Shown here piece after piece: positions 42,819 to 51,768 of a stretch of 64,000 nucleotides of DNA. Each line of letters starts with the position of its first letter. Within the stretch, counting starts at the first letter, position 1. The translations under genes and the position numbers were made by a program. A model generated the notes under the pieces. It did not search any database. It was not told where the DNA came from and saw only the letters and a program-made list of their open reading frames with translations. This DNA is from Nocardioides sp. 1609 (GTDB lineage: Bacteria > Actinomycetota > Actinomycetes > Propionibacteriales > Nocardioidaceae): positions 124,001 through 188,000 of the forward strand of contig NZ_SPUJ01000003.1 in the NCBI RefSeq assembly GCF_004522105.1, read 5' to 3'.

Positions 42819-45620
42819 ATGGTCACGGCACGCGATCACGAGATCTTCTCGTGCACCAGCGAGATGGCGGCGACCTGCGCCGTCTTCGACTGGTCCACCA
42901 CGTGCCTCGGCCCGGTCGACGGGTGGAGCCAGGGCCTGCAGACGGCGACCGCGATCCTGCTGCGCAGCGGGTTCCCGATGTGCCTGTCCTGGGGCGAGGA
43001 CCTGGTGCTGCTCTACAACGACGCGTTCATCCCCACCCTGGGGGCCAAGCACCCCACCGCGCTGGGTGCCGAGATCGCCGTGGTGTTCGCCGAGATCTGG
43101 GACCAGGTCGGACCCCTGCAGCGCTCGGTCCTCAGCGGCGGTGACGCCGTCTTCCACGAGCAGCTGCCCCTCGTGCTCGAGCGCGGCTCCGGCCCGGAGG
43201 AGCGGTTCTTCACCTTCTCCTACTCCCACGTGCCGGACGTCGGGCGCGGCGGCGGCCCGGGCGGCGTGCTCGCGGTGGTCTCCGACTCCACCCGTGCGGT
43301 CGTGGGGGCGCGACGCATGGGGTTGCTGCGCACGCTCGCGACCGCCACCAGCGAGGTCACCGACCGGCGCGTGGCCGCCACCACGAGCCTGTCGGTGCTC
43401 TCCGACGCCTCGTCCGAGCTCGACCACGGCGCCTGCTACCTGCCGGGCGCCGACCGACGTCTGGACCTCGCCGGTTCGTTCGGCGCCGGTCGCACCTGGC
43501 CGGAGTCGATCGACCCGGGTGCCGACGAGGCCGTCGAGCGGGTCCAGGCCAGCGGCCGGGCCCTGGTCGAGACGCTCCCGAAGACCCACGACGGTGCCCG
43601 GGTCCGCGTGTCGGTGCCCCTGCGCGTCGGGTCGCCCGACCCCGGCGTGCTGGTCCTGGCCCCGCACCCGCTGCGCCCGCTCGACGAGCGGCACCACCGC
43701 TTCCTGCGCCTGGTGGCCGACCACGTCGGCCAGGTGCTGGCCGTGGCCTCGGCGCGAGCCGACGAGCAGACCCGGCTCGCCCTGCTGGCCGCCGCCGACC
43801 GGGCCAAGTCGACGTTCCTCTCCAACATCAGCCACGAGTTCCGCACGCCGCTGACCCTGCTCCTCGGTCCGCTCGAGGAGGCGCTGGGCGACGGCCGCCC
43901 CCTGGATCCCACGGACCTCACGTCGATGCACCAGAGCGCGCAGCGGTTGCTGGGCATGGTCGACGCGCTGCTCGCGGCAGCGCAGGGCGACGCCAGCCCC
44001 CGCCCCGCCGCGCCCGAGGCCGTCGACGTGGTCGGGCTGAGCGACGGCCTCCTCCAACCGTTCCGTGACGCCGCCGACCGGGCGGGCCTCGCGCTGAGCA
44101 TCCGGCTCGATCCCGCGCTCCCGATCGTCGAGCTCGACCCCGGCCTGTGGGAGACGATCGTGCTGAACCTCGTGGCGAACGCCCTCAAGTACACCATGGA
44201 GGGGCGGGTGGAGGTGGTCCTCGGCGCCCACGACGGCGCCCTGGTGCTGCAGGTGCGCGACACCGGCATCGGCATCGCCGCCGACGAGCAGGCCCGGGTC
44301 TTCGAGCGGTTCCACCGGGTCGCCGGACCGGCCGGTCGCACCATCGAGGGCGTCGGTCTCGGCCTCGCCCTGGTCACCGACGCCGTCCACGCGCACGGCG
44401 GCACGGTGAGCCTCACCTCGACCCCCGGCGAGGGCTCGACGTTCGTGGTGTCGCTCCCGCTGGTCGAGGCCGCGGCGTCGGCGACCGCCCGCGTGCGGTT
44501 CGACGCGGCGGCCGCGGCCGCGCTCGCCGGTCACGCCGTCCCCGCGGACGCCGTCCCGGCCGTCGTGGACCACGACCACCCCGGGCCGTTCGTCGTCGTC
44601 GTCGACGACAACGCCGGCATGCGGCACCACCTCGTCCGGTCACTCTCCGGACTGGGGCACGTCGTGGCCTGCGTCGACGGCGTCGAGGCGCTCGCGCTCC
44701 TGCGCCGCCGCAAGCCCGACCTGGTCGTCACCGACGTCACCATGCCCCGGCTCGACGGCATCGGCCTCCTGCGGGAGATCCGGGCCGACCCGGACCTGGC
44801 CGCCACCCCGGTCGTCCTGCTCTCGGCGCGCGCCGGCGGCGACGCGGCGACCCAGGCGCTCGACACCGGGGCCGACGACTACGTCGTCAAGCCGTTCACC
44901 CGCGACGAGCTGGTCGCGCGCTGCCGCACCACGATCGAGCTCGCCGCGCTGCGGGCCAGTCGATCGGCCGAGGCCGCCCGGGCCACCATGCTCGCCGGCA
45001 TCAGCCACGACATGCAGACGCCCGTCTCCGTCGTCAGCGCATCGCTCCAGATGCTCCGGGACGCCGACCTCGACGCCGAGCAGCGCCGCGAGCTCCTGCG
45101 GCGCGCCTCCTCGCGGACCGCCCAGCTCGCGCAGCTGGTCGCCCAGTTCCTCGACTGGTCCCGCCTCTCCGCCGGGGTGGAGATCGCGCCCCGCGCGGAG
45201 CACGTCCACCTGGCCGAGCTCCTCGACGCCGTCGCCCGTGAGCACGACCGCGCCCGCCTCTCGGCGACGGCGGCGTCGTCGACCCGGGTCGTCGTGTGCG
45301 ACCGGGCGCGGACCGAGCGCATCCTGCACAACCTGCTCGACAACGCCCGGGTCGCGGCGCGGGAGCGACTGCTGGTCGAGGTGGTCGAGCTCGACCGCCA
45401 GGTGGAGGTCCACGTGGTCGACGACGGACCGGGGGTCGACGACCGGGTGCGGCCGTGGCTCTTCGCCGCGTTCGGCCCGCCCGGGCGGATCACGGGCACC
45501 GGGCTCGGGCTGCACGTGTCCCGGGCCGCGGCCCGCGCGCAGGGTGGCGACCTCGTCCTGGCCGACACCGGCCCGAGCGGCAGCCGGTTCGTCCTGCGGC
45601 TCCCGAGCGCCGGTGCGTGA
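42819..45620 (+). CDS. Tandem hybrid histidine kinase (PAS-GAF-HK-REC-HK)
   Basis: 933 residues with no transmembrane segment. An N-terminal PAS-like domain (LGPVDGWSQGLQTA) and a GAF-like domain lead to a first kinase: H-box SHEFRTPL (His339) and ATPase NLVANALKY, DTGIGI, GVGLGLAL. A receiver follows with Asp639 (VTDVTMP). A second kinase has SHDMQTPV (His730) and NLLDNARV, DDGPGVD, GTGLGLHV. Two complete transmitters in one cytosolic protein imply intramolecular relay. The next gene, a receiver, overlaps it by 8 nt. Confidence 0.9.
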   Translation: MVTARDHEIFSCTSEMAATCAVFDWSTTCLGPVDGWSQGLQTATAILLRSGFPMCLSWGEDLVLLYNDAFIPTLGAKHPTALGAEIAVVFAEIWDQVGPLQRSVLSGGDAVFHEQLPLVLERGSGPEERFFTFSYSHVPDVGRGGGPGGVLAVVSDSTRAVVGARRMGLLRTLATATSEVTDRRVAATTSLSVLSDASSELDHGACYLPGADRRLDLAGSFGAGRTWPESIDPGADEAVERVQASGRALVETLPKTHDGARVRVSVPLRVGSPDPGVLVLAPHPLRPLDERHHRFLRLVADHVGQVLAVASARADEQTRLALLAAADRAKSTFLSNISHEFRTPLTLLLGPLEEALGDGRPLDPTDLTSMHQSAQRLLGMVDALLAAAQGDASPRPAAPEAVDVVGLSDGLLQPFRDAADRAGLALSIRLDPALPIVELDPGLWETIVLNLVANALKYTMEGRVEVVLGAHDGALVLQVRDTGIGIAADEQARVFERFHRVAGPAGRTIEGVGLGLALVTDAVHAHGGTVSLTSTPGEGSTFVVSLPLVEAAASATARVRFDAAAAAALAGHAVPADAVPAVVDHDHPGPFVVVVDDNAGMRHHLVRSLSGLGHVVACVDGVEALALLRRRKPDLVVTDVTMPRLDGIGLLREIRADPDLAATPVVLLSARAGGDAATQALDTGADDYVVKPFTRDELVARCRTTIELAALRASRSAEAARATMLAGISHDMQTPVSVVSASLQMLRDADLDAEQRRELLRRASSRTAQLAQLVAQFLDWSRLSAGVEIAPRAEHVHLAELLDAVAREHDRARLSATAASSTRVVVCDRARTERILHNLLDNARVAARERLLVEVVELDRQVEVHVVDDGPGVDDRVRPWLFAAFGPPGRITGTGLGLHVSRAAARAQGGDLVLADTGPSGSRFVLRLPSAGA

Positions 45621-46002
45621 CGTGGACGTGCTGGTGGCCGACGACGACCCGGACATCCGGTTCGTCGTCGAGATCGTCCTGAGGCGGAGGGGCTGGCGGG
45701 TGACCAGCGCCGAGAGCGGGGCGGAGGCGGTCGCCGTCCTGTCCGGCGACCAGGCGTTCGACGCGTTGGTGCTCGACCAGAACATGCCGCCGGGCTCGGG
45801 CCTCGAGGTCGTGGAGTGGCTGCGCGGGCAGGGCGACCGGACGCCCGCCGTGCTGTTCACCGGGCTCGTGTCGGTGCTCGACCTCGCCGCGGCGGAGGCC
45901 CGGGGCGTGCGCGTGCTCGACAAGGTGGCGGTCGAGCAGCTGCCCGCCCTGCTCGACGAGCTCGTCGGCCCGGACGGCCCGGGCGGTCCTCCCAGCCCCT
46001 GA
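45613..46002 (+). CDS. Single-domain response regulator
   Basis: 129 residues, a lone receiver domain with acidic pair Asp10/Asp11, phosphoacceptor Asp55 in LVLDQNMPPGSG, and conserved Lys in VLDKVAVEQL. No output domain. GTG 45613 overlaps the kinase stop by 8 nt, so it is the likely partner of that kinase. Confidence 0.88.
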   Translation: MRDVDVLVADDDPDIRFVVEIVLRRRGWRVTSAESGAEAVAVLSGDQAFDALVLDQNMPPGSGLEVVEWLRGQGDRTPAVLFTGLVSVLDLAAAEARGVRVLDKVAVEQLPALLDELVGPDGPGGPPSP

Positions 46003-46091
46003 GGGGTCGGACGGGCCCCGACCACTCGTCGGTGGCCGGCGCCGGGACCGGCGGCCCGCACCCGAGGTGGTCGCGCTCCGGCGACGACCCG

Positions 46092-47102
46092 TCACGACGG
46101 ATCGATGCCGCGACCCGCCCGGGCGCAGCGCTGCGACAGGAGGTCGAACGCCGCGGCGAGCTCGGGCGGTCCGACGACCTCGACCTCGGCGTCGAACCGG
46201 CACAGCGACGCCGCCAGCGCCGTCCAGGACCAGGCACCCGCGACGAGCCGGGTGCGGTCGGGGCCGAGCGCCTCGACGACCCCGTCGCCCGCGTGCGGCC
46301 GGACGTCGGCCCACGGCAGGTCGAGGACGACCTCACCCTCGCACGGCCAGCTCCGCGATCCCTCCGAGCCGCGGAACCGGCCGGTCACGAAGGTCGCGAC
46401 GTCGCCGCCGGGCAGGTCCCGCGGGGCGAACCGCGGGCCGGTCGGGACCCGGGGCGTGATCCGGTCGGCGCGGTAGGTGCGCCAGTCCTTGCGGTCGAGG
46501 TCCCAGGCGACGAGGTACCACCGTCCGCGCCAGGTGACGAGGTGGTGCGGCTCGACCCGTCGTGGCGGCCGGTCGCGGTCGAGGGCGGCGCCGTCCGCAC
46601 CCGCGTAGTCGAGGCGGAGCACCTCGCGGGCGTGCACCGCTGCGCCGAGCGCGAGCAGCACGGCGCCGTCGACGTCGGAAGGCGGCCCGCCGGGTGGCTC
46701 GACCACCGTCACGGGAAGGGTGTCGAGGCGCCGTCGAAGCCGGGCGGGCAGCACCTGACGGAGCGTCGTCAGTGCTCGGAGGGCGCCGTCGGCGACCTGG
46801 GTGCCGAGCCCGGCACCGGTGGTCGCGGCGAGCTGCAGCGCGACGGCCACCGCGATCGCCTGGTCGTCGTCGAAGAGCAACGGCGGCAGGTCGGCGCCCG
46901 CGTCGAGCCGGTAGCCCCCGTCGGGGCCCTTGGTCGTCGCGATCCGGTAGCCCAGCCCACGGAGCCGGTCGACGTCGCGCCGCACCGTCCGCGTGCTGAC
47001 GTCGAGGCGTCGGGCCAGCACCTCGCCCGACCAGTCCCGCCGGGTCTGGAGCAGCGACAGCAGCGCGAGGAGACGGGACGACGTCGTGGGCACGGGGACC
47101 AT
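46092..47102 (-). CDS. WYL-domain transcriptional regulator (YafY type)
   Basis: 336 residues. An N-terminal DeoR-like helix-turn-helix (LLALLSLLQTRRDWSGEVLARRLDVSTRTVRRDVDRL) and a WYL domain (WYLVAWDLDRKDWRTYRADRI). WYL domains sense small ligands or nucleic acids. ATG at 47102. It is divergent from the VOC gene, and the 94-bp gap contains a strong palindrome (47113-47137). Confidence 0.9.
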   Translation of the reverse strand: MVPVPTTSSRLLALLSLLQTRRDWSGEVLARRLDVSTRTVRRDVDRLRGLGYRIATTKGPDGGYRLDAGADLPPLLFDDDQAIAVAVALQLAATTGAGLGTQVADGALRALTTLRQVLPARLRRRLDTLPVTVVEPPGGPPSDVDGAVLLALGAAVHAREVLRLDYAGADGAALDRDRPPRRVEPHHLVTWRGRWYLVAWDLDRKDWRTYRADRITPRVPTGPRFAPRDLPGGDVATFVTGRFRGSEGSRSWPCEGEVVLDLPWADVRPHAGDGVVEALGPDRTRLVAGAWSWTALAASLCRFDAEVEVVGPPELAAAFDLLSQRCARAGRGIDPS

Positions 47103-47112
47103 CCTGGTCGAT

Positions 47113-47137
47113 GTAGCGGACACATCCTGTCCTCTAC
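47113..47137. promoter_or_regulatory. Candidate WYL-regulator operator
   Basis: Inverted arms GTAGCGGACA (47113-47122) and TGTCCTCTAC (47128-47137) match at nine of ten positions around a 5-bp spacer, in the shared WYL/VOC promoter region. TACGTT at 47135-47140 could be a -10 for the VOC gene. Confidence 0.6.
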
Positions 47138-47196
47138 GTTCGAGAGCCTTCTCGGAGGCGGTCAACCGGACCGTCCACCACCTCACGAGGAGCACC

Positions 47197-47628
47197 ATGA
47201 CCATCCAGACCGTCACCCACGTCAACCTGCGCGGGACTGCCCGGGAGGCGCTCGAGCACTACCGCTCCGTCTTCGGCGGCGAGCTCAGCGTCTTCACCTT
47301 CCGCGACGCCGGCAGCGTGACCGACGAGGCCGAGGCCGACCAGGTCATGTGGGGCCAGGTGGTCTCCGAGGCCGGGTTCCACGTGATGGCCTTCGACGTC
47401 CCCGCGGCCAGGGCGTGGGAGCCCGGCGTCGCGCCGTACTTCGTCTCGGTGCGCGGCGACGACGCCGACGAGCTCACCGGCTACTGGGAGCGGCTGTCCG
47501 CCGACGGCACCGGCGCCACCGTCGTGGTGCCGCTGGGACCGGCGGGGTGGGCCGCGCTCTACGGCATGGTGACCGACCGCTTCGGCGTCACCTGGGTCCT
47601 CGACGTCCCGGCGCCGTACCAGGGCTGA
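47197..47628 (+). CDS. VOC-superfamily protein (PhnB/glyoxalase-like)
   Basis: 143 residues, one paired beta-alpha-beta-beta-beta set of the PhnB subgroup: VTHVNLRGTAREALEHYRSVFGG, HVMAFDVP, and DRFGVTWVLDVP. ATG start after CACGAGGAG. Divergent from a WYL regulator, a recurrent actinobacterial pair. The substrate is unknown. Its 3' end overlaps the converging oxidoreductase gene by 41 nt. Confidence 0.85.
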   Translation: MTIQTVTHVNLRGTAREALEHYRSVFGGELSVFTFRDAGSVTDEAEADQVMWGQVVSEAGFHVMAFDVPAARAWEPGVAPYFVSVRGDDADELTGYWERLSADGTGATVVVPLGPAGWAALYGMVTDRFGVTWVLDVPAPYQG

Positions 47629-48895
47629 GGGGCGACCGCGGCGTCGGCGCGAGCGAGGCCACGACCGCGGCCGCGGCGCGGCGGCCACTGACGAGGGCGC
47701 CCTGGATGGAGGCGGTGTCGCGGTGGTCGCCGCAGACGAAGCGCCCGTCGCCGAGCGCGACGGGGCGACGGGCCGAGAACGGCGAGGGCTGGGCCGGGAG
47801 GGCGCGGGCGACGTCGTGGCGGGCCACGAGCTCCCAGCCGGCGGGGTCGACGGCGAGGATCTCGGCCGCGTGCCGCCGCAGCGCGTCCTCGGAGGTGGCC
47901 CGGCCGGGGGCGAGGAGTGCCGAGGCCTGCACCAGGTGGCGACCGGACGGCGCGTAGCTGGGTGCGGCGTCCGACACGACGGCGCAGTTGACCACCGGTC
48001 CGCCGGGTTCGGTCCGGGCGTCGACGTGCAGCAGGCCGTGGGTGGGTCGTCGTTCGGGCGCCGACCACCAGGCGGTGGTCACCCCCCGCGTCCTGGGGAC
48101 CTCGGTGCGGAGGAGACCGGCCGCCTCCTCGCCACCGGTGGCCACCACCACCGCCCGTGCCGTGTACGTCGTCCCGGCCGTGCGCACCCGCCGCCCGGAG
48201 ACCGCCTCCGCCGCGGTGTCGAGGACGACGGGCCGCGCGAGCCGCGACGCCAGCTGGTGGGGCAGGGCGCCCATGCCCTCGCGCGGCAGTCCGGGCGTCG
48301 CCCGCACGAACATCCACAGCAGCAGCTGGGCGTAGTCGTCGGCGGTCGACCCGTCGTCCTCGAGCAGGACGCCGGCCAGGAACCGGTCGACGGCGCGACG
48401 CAGGACGCCGCTGGCGCCAGCCCGGTCGAGGGCCTCGCGCCGCGTCCGGTCCGGACGTCTCGCCAGGACCTCGGCCAGGGGACGGTGACGCCGAGGCGTG
48501 GCGAGGGGACGCGCCCAGCGGAGGATCCCGGCGACCTGGCCCGGGCGCCGGCCGCCGGCGAGGAGGGTCGACCCGAGCAGGCCGGGGGCGTGGAGGGGAT
48601 GACCGAGACGCAGGTGGGCGGGCCCGTCGGCCAGGGCCACGACGCCGGCACCGAACGGCTGGAGCCCGAGGGCCGCGACGTCGACGACGCCCTCGAGCTC
48701 GGGGTAGGCCGGGTTGAGGAGCTGGAACCCGCGATCGACGAGGAAGCCGTCGACCGCCTCGGTGCGGATCCGGCCGCCGACGGCGTCGGCCGCCTCGAGG
48801 ACCACCACGTCGAGCCCGGCCAGCTCCAGCTCGAGGGCACACCGCAGGCCGGCCAGGCCCGCGCCGACGACGACGACGTCCGTCTCCTGGTCCAC
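47588..48895 (-). CDS. FAD-dependent amine-oxidase/phytoene-desaturase-like oxidoreductase
   Basis: 435 residues. N-terminal FAD motif VVGAGLAGLRCALELELAG with EAADAVGGRIRTE, and a C-terminal FAD motif near CGDHRDTASIQGALVSGRRAA. It belongs to the NAD(P)-binding amine-oxidase-like group; the substrate is unknown. GTG at 48895. It is divergent from the mycosporine operon and shares a 220-bp gap with it, but no link is demonstrated. Confidence 0.85.
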   Translation of the reverse strand: MDQETDVVVVGAGLAGLRCALELELAGLDVVVLEAADAVGGRIRTEAVDGFLVDRGFQLLNPAYPELEGVVDVAALGLQPFGAGVVALADGPAHLRLGHPLHAPGLLGSTLLAGGRRPGQVAGILRWARPLATPRRHRPLAEVLARRPDRTRREALDRAGASGVLRRAVDRFLAGVLLEDDGSTADDYAQLLLWMFVRATPGLPREGMGALPHQLASRLARPVVLDTAAEAVSGRRVRTAGTTYTARAVVVATGGEEAAGLLRTEVPRTRGVTTAWWSAPERRPTHGLLHVDARTEPGGPVVNCAVVSDAAPSYAPSGRHLVQASALLAPGRATSEDALRRHAAEILAVDPAGWELVARHDVARALPAQPSPFSARRPVALGDGRFVCGDHRDTASIQGALVSGRRAAAAVVASLAPTPRSPLSPGTAPGRRGPR

Positions 48896-49115
48896 ACCGG
48901 CAGTCTGGCACCGCGCCGGGCCGCCCGTCTCACCCCGCGACGGGCGAACCGGATCGCGCCACCGAGGGGTGGGGCGTCGACCGGCCCGCCCTGGCACCGT
49001 CGTCTCGACGCCGGATGACCTCAGCCATCCCGGCGGCGACCAGGGCGAGTCTGCACGCCCGGTCACCCTCTCCGACCCTCGACACCGGCGCGACGACGCG
49101 CGGAACGGACGACTC

Positions 49116-49766
49116 ATGACGGCGATCCTCTTCGGCTCCATCAGCACCCTGGCCGACACCTCCGAGATCCAGCGCGACGCGTTCAACCGCGCGTTCGCCG
49201 AGCACGGCATCGACTGGCAGTGGGACCGGGAGGAGTACGCCGGCCTCCTGGCCTCCAGCGGCGGCCGCGACCGGGTCGCTGCCTACGCCGAGGAGCGCGG
49301 CGAGGACGTCGACGCCGACGCGGTGCACGCCACGAAGTCCCGGATCTACCAGGAGACGCTCGCCGCAACCGAGATCGCGCCGCGCGAGGGCGTCGTCGAG
49401 ACCATCCGCGCGGCGCGCGAGCAGGGGTTCCAGGTCGGCCTGGTCACCACGACGTCGGCCGACAACCTGGCCGCCCTCGGCACCGCTCTCGCCGACAGCG
49501 TGGTCTTCGACGACTTCGACGTCGTCGTCGACGTCTCGAAGGTGGGCGCCCGCAAGCCGGACGCCGAGGCCTACACCTACGCGCTGCAGCAGCTCGGCGC
49601 GGACGCCGCCGACGCCGTCGCGATCGAGGACAACCTCGGTGGGGTCGCGTCGGCCCGGTCGGCGGGCGTGGCGGTCGTCGCGTTCCCGAACGGCAACACC
49701 GTCACCCACGACTTCGGGTCCACCCGCCGGGTGGAGGCCCTCGACCTCGCGGACCTCCGCTCGTGA
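49116..49766 (+). CDS. HAD-superfamily protein without catalytic aspartates, first gene of the mycosporine operon
   Basis: 216 residues. The fold is HAD subfamily IA with a helical cap (CbbY-like). Motif II is LVTTTSADN, motif III lysine lies in [10 protein letters not shown], and motif IV is AIEDNLGG. Motif I, normally FDxDGTL, reads FGSISTL at residues 6-12: the nucleophile Asp and the general acid Asp are Gly7 and Ile9. Ordinary phosphatase chemistry is therefore unlikely. Its stop overlaps the next GTG by 4 nt. It may bind a sugar phosphate or chaperone the cyclase. Confidence 0.8.
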   Translation: MTAILFGSISTLADTSEIQRDAFNRAFAEHGIDWQWDREEYAGLLASSGGRDRVAAYAEERGEDVDADAVHATKSRIYQETLAATEIAPREGVVETIRAAREQGFQVGLVTTTSADNLAALGTALADSVVFDDFDVVVDVSKVGARKPDAEAYTYALQQLGADAADAVAIEDNLGGVASARSAGVAVVAFPNGNTVTHDFGSTRRVEALDLADLRS

Positions 49767-50977
49767 GCGCCGCGCCGACGGCCCGGCTGACCGCGACCGG
49801 GACGACGTTCCGGGTCGAGGCCTACGAGAAGATCGACTACACCCTCGAGTACGTCGCCGGCGTGTTCGACGTCGACAACCTCGAGCTCGCGGACGCCTTC
49901 CGCGAGCAGGGGCGCTGTCTCATGGTGGTCGACGAGAACGTCCTGCGGCTGCACGGCGACGCGGCCCGGGCCTACTTCGCGACCCACGGCATCGACCTCG
50001 CCGTCGTCCCGGTGCGGATCGCCGAGACCGCGAAGTCGCTGCGCACGCTGGAGGGCATCGTCGACGCGTTCGCCGACTTCGGGCTCAACCGCAAGGAGCG
50101 GGTCCTCGTCGTCGGCGGCGGCCTGACCACCGACGTCGCCGGGTTCGCCTGCGCGGCGTACAAGCGGAGCACCGACTACGTGCGGATCCCGACGACCCTC
50201 ATCGGGCTGATCGACGCCAGCGTGTCGATCAAGGTCGGCGCCAACCACGGGAAGCACAAGAACCGGCTCGGCGCCTACCACGCCTCGAAGCAGGTGTTCC
50301 TGGACTTCTCGATGCTCCGCACCCTGCCTCTGGACCAGGTGCGCAACGGGATCGCGGAGATCATCAAGATCGCCGTGGTGTCGAACCTCGGGATCTTCGA
50401 GGCCCTGGAGAAGTACGCCGACGACCTGCTCCACACGGCGTTCGGCCACGCCGAGGGGGCCGAGCACCTGCGCGAGGTCGCCGACCGCATCACCTACGAC
50501 GCGATCCACACGATGCTCGAGCTCGAGGTGCCCAACCTGCACGAGCTCGACCTCGACCGGGTCATCGCCTACGGCCACACGTGGAGCCCGACGCTCGAGC
50601 TCACGCCCGACCCGCCGCTGTTCCACGGCCACGCGATCAGCGTCGACATGGCCTTCTCGGCGACGCTGTCCGAGCGGCTCGGGTTCATCAGCACCACCGA
50701 GCGCGACCGGGTGCTCGGACTCCTCAGCGCCGTGGGGCTGGCGATCGACAGCCCGCTGTTCACCCCGGACCTGCTCGAGCGCGCGACCCCGTCGATCATG
50801 CAGACGCGCGACGGCCTGCTCCGGGCGGCGGTGCCGGCACCGATCGGGACCTGCCACTTCGTCAACGACCTCACCGTCGCCGACCTGGTCAGGACGCTCG
50901 TGGCGCACAAGGAGGTCTGCGCCGCCTACCCGCGCGGCGGCGAGGGCGTGGACCAGTACACGGCGCCCGAGCAGTGA
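49763..50977 (+). CDS. mysA: Sedoheptulose 7-phosphate cyclase, probable desmethyl-4-deoxygadusol synthase
   Basis: 404 residues, 3-dehydroquinate-synthase fold. NAD-binding GGG (118-120), metal ligands Glu199 (NGIAEIIK), His272 (YGHTWSP) and His288 (FHGH). The sugar-phosphate cyclase group with GHTWSP includes the enzyme that makes desmethyl-4-deoxygadusol in mycosporine synthesis. The DDGS assignment rests on the adjacent O-methyltransferase and ATP-grasp genes; a 2-epi-5-epi-valiolone synthase would look similar. GTG start overlaps the HAD stop. Confidence 0.88.
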   Translation: MSAAPTARLTATGTTFRVEAYEKIDYTLEYVAGVFDVDNLELADAFREQGRCLMVVDENVLRLHGDAARAYFATHGIDLAVVPVRIAETAKSLRTLEGIVDAFADFGLNRKERVLVVGGGLTTDVAGFACAAYKRSTDYVRIPTTLIGLIDASVSIKVGANHGKHKNRLGAYHASKQVFLDFSMLRTLPLDQVRNGIAEIIKIAVVSNLGIFEALEKYADDLLHTAFGHAEGAEHLREVADRITYDAIHTMLELEVPNLHELDLDRVIAYGHTWSPTLELTPDPPLFHGHAISVDMAFSATLSERLGFISTTERDRVLGLLSAVGLAIDSPLFTPDLLERATPSIMQTRDGLLRAAVPAPIGTCHFVNDLTVADLVRTLVAHKEVCAAYPRGGEGVDQYTAPEQ

Positions 50978-51768
50978 CGGCGCGGCCGGCGGAGTCGGCG
51001 CGGCCGGTCACCCCGGTGGCGATCGCGGCCGACCTGGTGCGCTCCGCGGTCGCCCGGCTCGACGGCGCCGACCCCGACGTCCTGGCCGACCTGGCGCGGG
51101 CCGGCCGGCTGCTGGCCGGCCTCGACGAGTACGTCGGGCGGTGCACGACGCCGGCGTCGTCGGCGCTCGAGGCGCTGGAGGAGCGCACCCGGTCCGAACC
51201 CTGGGGGAGCGGCTTGGAGCAGGAGATGCTCTCGGGCCACGCCGAGGGGGCCTTCCTCGCGATGCTGGTGGCGATCACCGGCGCCCGGGACGTGCTCGAG
51301 ATCGGGATGTTCACCGGCTACTCGGCGCTGGCCATGGCCGAGGCGATGCCGGCCGGCTCCCGCCTGGTCGCCTGCGAGGTCGACGAGCGGGCGGCGGCGA
51401 TCGCGCGCGAGGCCCTCGGCGCCGCACCGGCGGGGACGCTCGTCGACGTCCGGGTCGCACCGGCGCTCGACACCCTGCGCGACCTCGGTGCGGCCGGCGA
51501 CCGGTTCGACCTGGTCTTCGTCGACGCCGACAAGGCCGGGTACGCCGGCTACCTCGACGCGCTCGTCGACCTGGGGCTCCTCGCGCCGGGTGCCGTCGTC
51601 GCCGTCGACAACACCTTGATGCAGGGCGAGCCCTGGGCCTCGGCGACGCCGACGGCGAACGGCGCGGCGATCGCGGCCTTCAACGCCCGACTGGCCGCCG
51701 ATCCCCGGTGGGAGCAGGTGCTCCTCCCGCTGCGCGACGGCGTGACGCTCGCCCGGAGGGCCGGGTGA
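50974..51768 (+). CDS. mysB: SAM-dependent O-methyltransferase, probable 4-deoxygadusol synthase
   Basis: 264 residues of the catechol/caffeoyl-CoA O-methyltransferase family. SAM motif [12 protein letters not shown] (109-120), FVDADKAGY with Asp184 and Asp186, and VDNTL with Asp212/Asn213, which coordinate the metal and substrate. In the mycosporine pathway this enzyme methylates desmethyl-4-deoxygadusol. GTG start overlaps mysA by 4 nt. Confidence 0.87.
   Translation: MTARPAESARPVTPVAIAADLVRSAVARLDGADPDVLADLARAGRLLAGLDEYVGRCTTPASSALEALEERTRSEPWGSGLEQEMLSGHAEGAFLAMLVAITGARDVLEIGMFTGYSALAMAEAMPAGSRLVACEVDERAAAIAREALGAAPAGTLVDVRVAPALDTLRDLGAAGDRFDLVFVDADKAGYAGYLDALVDLGLLAPGAVVAVDNTLMQGEPWASATPTANGAAIAAFNARLAADPRWEQVLLPLRDGVTLARRAG

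Noticed and set aside
39107..42826. 1239-codon antisense frame opposite dnaE2
   Set aside because: Low-complexity shadow of dnaE2, with no family similarity; dnaE2 has full motif content.
49763..50977. C7N-aminocyclitol cluster (2-epi-5-epi-valiolone synthase)
   Set aside because: No aminotransferase, kinase or pseudoglycosyltransferase is present; the partners fit mycosporine synthesis.
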